Below are positions 58,101 through 64,000 of a DNA stretch of 64,000 bases, piece by piece. Position 1 is the first letter of the stretch. Each line of letters begins with the position of its first letter. The DNA lies in assembly GCA_030248295.1 (NCBI GenBank), contig JASANH010001668.1:1-64000 (forward strand), in the 5' to 3' direction. A model generated the notes under the pieces. The model ran no database searches and had not been told where the DNA came from. It saw nothing but the letters and a program-made list of their open reading frames with translations. The DNA comes from Mesodorylaimus sp. YZB2_4 (lineage: Eukaryota; Nematoda; Enoplea; Dorylaimida; Dorylaimidae). Both the position numbers and the translations under genes were made by a program.

Positions 58101-58703
58101 CTGTGTACAATTTGATGTGCTGTTTTCGCTCATGATCGCCCACTTACGCAAAAACTCTCTTGTAACGAACTGCCTTTCCTAAGGATGGGCTCCCAGCTCC
58201 TGTCCATCCTAGACCGAGTCTGGGGACTCAACCTCGGTGAGGCCTAATCAGACTTCTCGAAGAAGAATGGTGCCGACTGCTCACGCTGGCTGCACGATTC
58301 ACTCTACTAAGAGCGAGGGAACCGCCATCCACTCTTCAACTCCATCCACACTCGCTCATCCTCCCGCACACCAGCTCACTAGCATACAACATTGATACGC
58401 AGGACAATAATGGTGCCACATTCAAATCAAAAGGACAACACAGCCTCACTGCATTCTTCTAACACTAAATTATCGAATGAAAAGTAAGACTAAAGGAAAC
58501 ATTGAGTTTAGAGATCAGAAATCTTGTAACACATTTGATTCATGAGCTTCTTTACACTGGGGCGTCAGTATGTGCATCTAAAGGTGGAAATATACTCCTG
58601 CCCGAAAGCTACCCGTCGGTCTTGACGGCAGCTATAGTCTGGACGTTACTGCCACCAGAAGTCGTCTGACTAGATTTGGTTTGTAGTCGTAATATGAGCA
58701 AGG
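58101..58703. other. Downstream region of the 7TM gene, no exon found
   Basis: I looked for transmembrane segments 6 and 7 of the receptor on the minus strand here and found none. Confidence 0.4.
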
Positions 58704-59286
58704 TCAAGCACCGAGCATAATCAGGACACTAATGCTGACAAGAATGAGTGGGGCGTAGAAATCGTTCAAGTGAACGGGTTCGGAGTATACGCCCCAACAA
58801 ACTTTGGTGACGCTGGGGACTTGGGGCACCACGTACATCATGTCGTATGTCCAGTAGCCGAGTACAAGGACTGTACGTGGAGCAGAGGACGATCCACGCC
58901 CCCGTGTATCTCTTGCCAAGATTTGAGTAAAATTTTGCTGCACTCACGGCCAACAGTCGATCGAGGGATATGCAAATGAACACCATGGGCCCGGCTTGAT
59001 AGGCGAGGACGAAAAGGCTGACAGAAGGCACAAAGACGCATTGCCACGGACGTATGAGCAAGTCAGTTTGATTTGTGAGCACGATGTGCAGTCTGAAGGC
59101 GCCGGCCAACACGAAAGCCACGCCACCGACCAGGTCAGTCATGGCCAGAGCGGCAGCCAGATGATACGCATTGAACTGTAGCTGTTTGCATTTAATAACC
59201 AAGAAAACAACGAAACCATTGTTCAGAATCTCACCAACACCAAAAACCATGTAGACAAGTTGTTTACCAATCTCGTTCGCAGACAT
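58704..59286 (-). CDS. Rhodopsin-like 7TM receptor (srsx-like), partial and frameshifted
   Basis: Starts at an ATG (59286) and runs through TM1 (VYMVFGVGEILNNGFVVFLV), TM2 (AYHLAAALAMTDLVGGVAFV), TM3 with a conserved Cys before it (RPWQCVF), and CISLDRLLAVSAAKFYSNLG, an ionic-lock motif in which the usual DRY is DRL, as in nematode srsx-type chemoreceptors. Near 58885 the frame shifts by one base; TM4 and TM5 continue in the next frame (TVLVLGYWTYDMMYVVPQ; NDFYAPLILVSISVLIML) to a stop at 58704. TM6 and TM7 are missing. It may be a pseudogene, a sequencing error plus a missing 3' exon, or a truncated copy. A GTGAGT in the DRLLAVS codons could also be a splice donor. Confidence 0.65.
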
Positions 59287-61218
59287 GGCTGAAGGAGTAG
59301 AGTCTGCTTTAAAGAGGAAAGGGCGAAGATTTTATGGCAGTCGGCATCAGAGAATGGGCAGAACAGTGGAACAAGTAAACGCCTGACAGGTTTCGGTACA
59401 CGATAATTACACATTTGTAGAAAGAGAAGACCTAGTTTCCAATTGAAACAAGACTGGGCAGGGGCAAAATGAGGCGTATTGTCTTGAGACCGTTAGGCAA
59501 GAACTGAGAAACAGGGTGGACGTGCACAAATAAGGGTAGATTGATACAGTCACCGAGCACTGTCTCATGTCGAAGTGCACTTCCTCTTGAAACAGGTCGC
59601 TCGGAGATCAATTGCCTGTAGCAATCTTGTAACCCTTTGCTGCCCCCATACGACGGCTTACAGCAAAACCAGAATGTAGAACTGCAGAATTTTTCTTTAG
59701 TTTTTTTGACGCGTGTGTACTCACGATCAGAGCCTGGAAGCAAATATCACGATTGAATTTGTCCACTTCTATAATTTCGTAATCCAATCCGGCTTCTGGT
59801 GTTGACAAATGCGGTCTAGCGAAGTGAGCAGTTGCCTATCCTCGCGCAGATCAGAAAATACAAGGCAGATACTGTACTCTAATCGTGAGATCCGAGTGCT
59901 CAGTCAATTGATTTTTACACTCTCAGAAACAAAATCGATACAAAATTGGAATCGGAGGGACAATCAAAGTTACGTGTGGTCGGGGAGGGGTTTCTGTAAG
60001 GGTCGACCCATACGCAGCTTGACTTGTCAAGTGAAAATTTTGGCAATAGTATCACACGCACTTACTTAGCACGTAGCTTAGCGCTACGTTCGAGTCCTTA
60101 GCAGCAAGTACTCCATGAGTGTATGGTGACGCAAAAGTTAAAAACGTATTTCACTCCCTCCTAATGGAAATGATCTTAAAACGTGATGCTTAGGCAATAT
60201 TGGGCAGGTCTCCCCACCCTTGGTCCTGGAATGAGCTAAGATATATAAAAATCCGCACGATGATAGGCTATCAAATGCGTTTTTGAATTTTCTCCTAGGT
60301 CTTACCGTCCATGAGACATTCCCACCCAAAGTCAAATTTTTAAATTTTATGCATGAACATACGACTGGGTCCGTATAACTGGAAGGAGTGACCGGTGGAG
60401 CTTTTGCACCACGCCAAAAACCCAGGGCAGCCTATTAAGTCCTCCGACCTAGTACATGGCTGAAACGTCACCCTGACGGGTGACGCTCCCAGCTGCCGGC
60501 TCCGTGCAGAGTATCGATTGCCAGTCGAGCCTCTACATGCACATACTTGTTGGAATAACTCAAAATAGAAACAATCGTAATAAAAATAATACGCGTCCTG
60601 TACTCGGTTCTCTGTGACTGGTTGTGGTTGTGTAGAGAAGGAAGCTTCCGTGGGCTGCTCGTCTACCACACGAACTTGCTTATTGGAAGGGTTCACTGTT
60701 AGTCGACTCAAAAACAGGCACCACGCAAGAAGCAGCATCGAAAATTCACACGTCAATTGCTATCCCGGTATACTAGTGAGAGGATTACTAGCGCATACAC
60801 TGTATATACTGTGTGCCATTCAACAAAATACCCCGCGGTTGTCGTGCACAAGGAAAACGATAACGACGGACAAATAGTAGTGAAAATAGAAAGAAAAGTT
60901 GATGCGCAAACTGGAGTTTTCGCATTTATTACTTAGATAGGTACAATACTCGTATTTCGGATATTTCGGATCTTACTACCCTGGGAATCAATAGTATCAC
61001 TATGTATGTACTAGACATCACCAAAATATGCATACCAGACAGCTGTATAAAAGCTGTGACTTGAGAGTATACTGTAAACTATGACTTACGACCCGCAACA
61101 CGTTGTTGAATATACTAAAAAATAGGGAAGTTACCTCATATTTCGCAGGCTAACAAACAGGTTCTCTATTTTGACACTAGGCCTCACCAGATATCGTTCG
61201 ACTAGATCGTTCCCCACT
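59287..61218. other. Intergenic, weak exon candidates only
   Basis: A possible minus-strand exon (about 59792-59725; EAGLDYEIIEVDKFNRD) is flanked by CAG and GTGAGT. A possible signal-peptide exon begins at 60756 (minus; MLLLAWCLFLSRLTVNPS). Neither matches a family that I know. A C/D repeat fragment lies at 60440-60525. Confidence 0.3.
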
Positions 61219-62019
61219 CTAAGCGTGTGCTTGCCGTCCCTCCTTCAATGGCTTCAGGACGCGAGGTCCGAGTGTGGGCCACATCGGTTTGCCCATGGCG
61301 TGGCGTGCGCTGAGGTAGCCGCTGTCATCATTGGCTGGCGCGTGCCCGTGCGGGATGCTTATTGGGTGGTCGTCGTCGTGGATCTCCAGCGGCATGGGCG
61401 TCGTTGCTCTCATACTGTGTGATGTCTGGCATCTTTCCTTTTCTGCATTCGACCAGTTTGGAATAGGCGTAACTGCACGGAAATCTTCGCCTTGTTCGGG
61501 CTGGTCTGGGCGCCTGAGGCCATTTATGGCAACACTGTTGGCGCTGCCTCCGAGGGTGCTCGAAGAGGTGGATGGTGGTACGGAGATGGTTTTCGTGCCC
61601 TCCTTATTGCCTCGACCATTCAAACTCTCATCTTTCACATTTTTGCGGACGTAGTAGATCAGAATCGTCAGACTGGCCGATGCTAGAATGACTACCACGA
61701 CAGTCATGATCACCATGCATATCTCTAAGTTCACTACCGAGGTCTCGACTTCGGCCAGACTTTGCGTCAGTTTGGTCCACGTATCGGCTAGTTCGCGTAG
61801 ATTGCAAATTTCTACGCAAAACGGGAGGCTGAACTTGCCTCCCTCGCCGCTCAGACCACCAAAGCTTTGGAACATACTGGAAAGGCTGGAATCGGCGCCT
61901 CCTTTGTGTTCGTCCGGATCTAGACTGGCAGGCACGACCATCGCTGTAACATTGCCGCCACTGTCTTCAGCCATTTCTTGATCAAGATCAAACAGCGATT
62001 CCATCGCGTCGAATGCCAT
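61219..62019 (-). CDS. Unrecognised single-pass membrane protein
   Basis: A 266-codon intronless frame starting at ATG 62019. Residues 1-95 are polar, with one N-glycosylation sequon (NVT) and two close cysteines (PFCVEICN). One transmembrane segment lies at about 100-125 (CMVIMTVVVVILASASLTIL), followed by basic YYVRKNVK, which predicts an extracellular N-terminus and a cytoplasmic C-terminus. The tail (126-266) is Ser/Thr/Pro-rich with short TP repeats (AVTPIP, ATTPMP). There is no signal peptide. I do not recognise the family; the length of the open frame and the topology favour a real gene, though it could be one exon of a larger one. Confidence 0.6.
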   Translation of the reverse strand: MAFDAMESLFDLDQEMAEDSGGNVTAMVVPASLDPDEHKGGADSSLSSMFQSFGGLSGEGGKFSLPFCVEICNLRELADTWTKLTQSLAEVETSVVNLEICMVIMTVVVVILASASLTILIYYVRKNVKDESLNGRGNKEGTKTISVPPSTSSSTLGGSANSVAINGLRRPDQPEQGEDFRAVTPIPNWSNAEKERCQTSHSMRATTPMPLEIHDDDHPISIPHGHAPANDDSGYLSARHAMGKPMWPTLGPRVLKPLKEGRQAHA

Positions 62020-64000
62020 CTTGGTCGAGTAGTATGCGAGGGGAGCTTATTGCTTGCTGTTCCTAGGATGGGACTGAGGCAGCAGTCAGTAGGAGACCTC
62101 GAGCGATCGAAATCGGGGGTAGGCACCGCTCTCACCACCTCGAAATATTCAGGATACGTGCATTATCAGCGCCAGCGGGGCGTTCCATTTACGTCAGTTG
62201 AAAGGGACACGCCGCACTCGTAGAAACGGGCCAGTCACCATGGCTGACTCGGAGAATCACGCGCCATTGGCTCAGGACTGGTGATAATGGATTAGGCTAG
62301 GACTAAAGACTGGCTTTAGGGCTTCGGGCATGAGGCCAATAACGAATACAAGCCTGCCCTGGGCTGGAGTGTCTAGAAAAGCTCGTAATCCTATCAAAAC
62401 ATAATTCAACATTTTTTCAGTTTGGTGATCATATTCCCACACTGTAATAAATAATTTCCAATTTTTTGCACTTAGCAGGATTTACAAGTTCATGTACTGC
62501 CTGACTGAAAAGCTGAGTGTATTTTCTTTAGATCAGAGCAATCCAGAGGGAGGAATCGAACAAGGCGGGATACGGAAAGTGCGCCCCACACCTTTAGTCC
62601 CAAGGTAATTTTGTCCCCACATCAATTTTGACACCTCACGATCAGTTGAAGAGTTTATAGAGCTCAGCCATGTCATCGTGGCAAACCACCGAGTGATTCA
62701 CCGATGGGACACTTAGCACGGCACCAGCGCTTCTCGGACTCGTCTACGCTATGAAATGGCCGATTGGTCCTAGTGCTAGAGAACTGGACGAACGGGCTGG
62801 CCCAAATACCCATTTAGATTTCTTATGCTTGACTCTTTTGAGTAAATCTGCGTGGAATCAAGGCGTAGAGTGTTTTCAAATGACAAATGTGAACTAATTT
62901 AGCACATCCTTTGCGGAACTTGTTTCTACTGGATCGTATTTCACGCACTCTGCTTGAACAGCAATAAAATGTTTTTCACTCACAAAACACATTTGAAGGT
63001 TTTCTCAGCATTGTAGTAGTGATCGAAGTTTAACCTGACTTTTTTTGCCAATTGTAAATTTACTCACCCAATCGTGTGAGTGAGTGAGTGGCAATTTACA
63101 AATATGAGTATTTTCTGGGGACGATTGGGAACGAAATGTGAGGAGACGAAATCGCTTGGGGGGCGAGCTGCGCGGGGACGAAAGGTGGGGGGGGGGGGAC
63201 GAACTTCACGCAAACTATTGGCCAAGGCTATCTGCTGTGGAGCGTGATATCCACTGCATACAGTACGTCTGGTCTGGTGGAATCCCACCACATGACCCTC
63301 CCTCAGTCCTCTCACAGAAACTCACCAACAACCATACCCCCATACCTCTCCCGTCTTTTTTTGGAGCTGTTTGTCGAAACAAATTGTGATTAGTTCCACC
63401 TTTTGCAGATGCGCTTTTATAACGTTTTATACGTCTCCTTTGTGGTAGTGCTTCTTCTGCCACTACTGTACAAGCACAGCTCTTTGGAGCTTAGGCGAGC
63501 AAGCAGCCAGTCGGTCGGACGTGCACACTGGTGATTTTCAAAGATAGGTCGCGCGCGTTCTGCAATCTTTCAGATGTGCCCCATCCATATTTACTTACGA
63601 CCACTTTTATCTTCCCCATCCACCCGGATAGCCTGTACGTCCTTTATGGATGACCCCTTTCTCTTTTTAACCCCTCCAAAGAGCCAACAACATCTGCGTT
63701 CATGAGTTGGATTCGGGTTGAGCATCTCAAGATCAGTAATTATACGCATCTTGACCAGTTCTCAGGCATCTCACAGTCGTGCTTAAATTGGTATATTACT
63801 GCTAACAAAACACCAACTATCGAATGACATAAAATGAGTATACACAATCAAAGATACACAAACCATAAAAAATAAATTTTGGTCGCCCGAGCTGTCTTAT
63901 AATACATGAAAGGCCATTAGGATATACTATATTCGCACACACCAATGGACCGAATTGCCTCGAAAATACACTTATTTTCACTGCACTGAATAGATATACC
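62020..64000. other. Right end of window, nothing recognised
   Basis: Contains a GTGAGTGAGTGAGTG microsatellite at about 63074 and a G run near 63186-63197. Short open frames only. Confidence 0.4.

Noticed and set aside
1-64000. CRISPR arrays, bacterial operons, riboswitches
   Set aside because: None seen, and the introns, SINEs and eukaryotic gene families make them irrelevant here.

Overview
The window is animal nuclear DNA. The evidence is intron-rich genes with GT..AG splice sites, four recognisable animal genes, tRNA-derived SINEs, a non-LTR retroelement, a Ty3/gypsy element and Mutator-like (MULE) transposons. A secreted carboxypeptidase ending in a ShK domain and an srsx-like 7TM receptor suggest an ecdysozoan, possibly a nematode or close relative. 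That placement is inference; nothing here fixes the species.

Bases 1-26.5 kb are mostly mobile DNA. A decayed FLYWCH/MULE transposon (about 1-9493) is split by a young, complete LTR retrotransposon (811-8012). The retrotransposon has 489-bp LTRs that look identical, a CTTT target duplication, one uninterrupted Gag-Pol frame, and a leader carrying about ten evenly spaced stem-loops. Next come a MITE with nested inverted repeats, a 1.8-kb G-poor block, TCAGTT-rich blocks, a ~1.99-kb duplicated segment (14694-16683 and 24552-26545), a broken non-LTR reverse transcriptase, a second MITE and a second MULE.

Bases 28-57 kb hold the genes. SCHIP1 (minus, 28146-35314) lies head-to-head with PIKfyve (plus, 37840-49110). 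PIKfyve is followed on the same strand by a short gene encoding only the MLH3 C-terminal endonuclease domain (49493-51017). A 13-exon zinc carboxypeptidase with a ShK tail follows (51399-56957). Introns and spacers contain SINEs of at least two families that share a 3' module.

Bases 57-64 kb hold a partial, frameshifted 7TM receptor (minus), an unrecognised single-pass membrane protein (minus), and sequence in which I recognise no gene. The PIKfyve, MLH3 and carboxypeptidase models were built by hand; every splice junction keeps frame and the totals are whole codon numbers (1748, 218 and 521 aa). The genes do not form an obvious pathway: one lipid kinase, one mismatch-repair relative, one secreted protease, one cytoskeletal adaptor and two membrane proteins.
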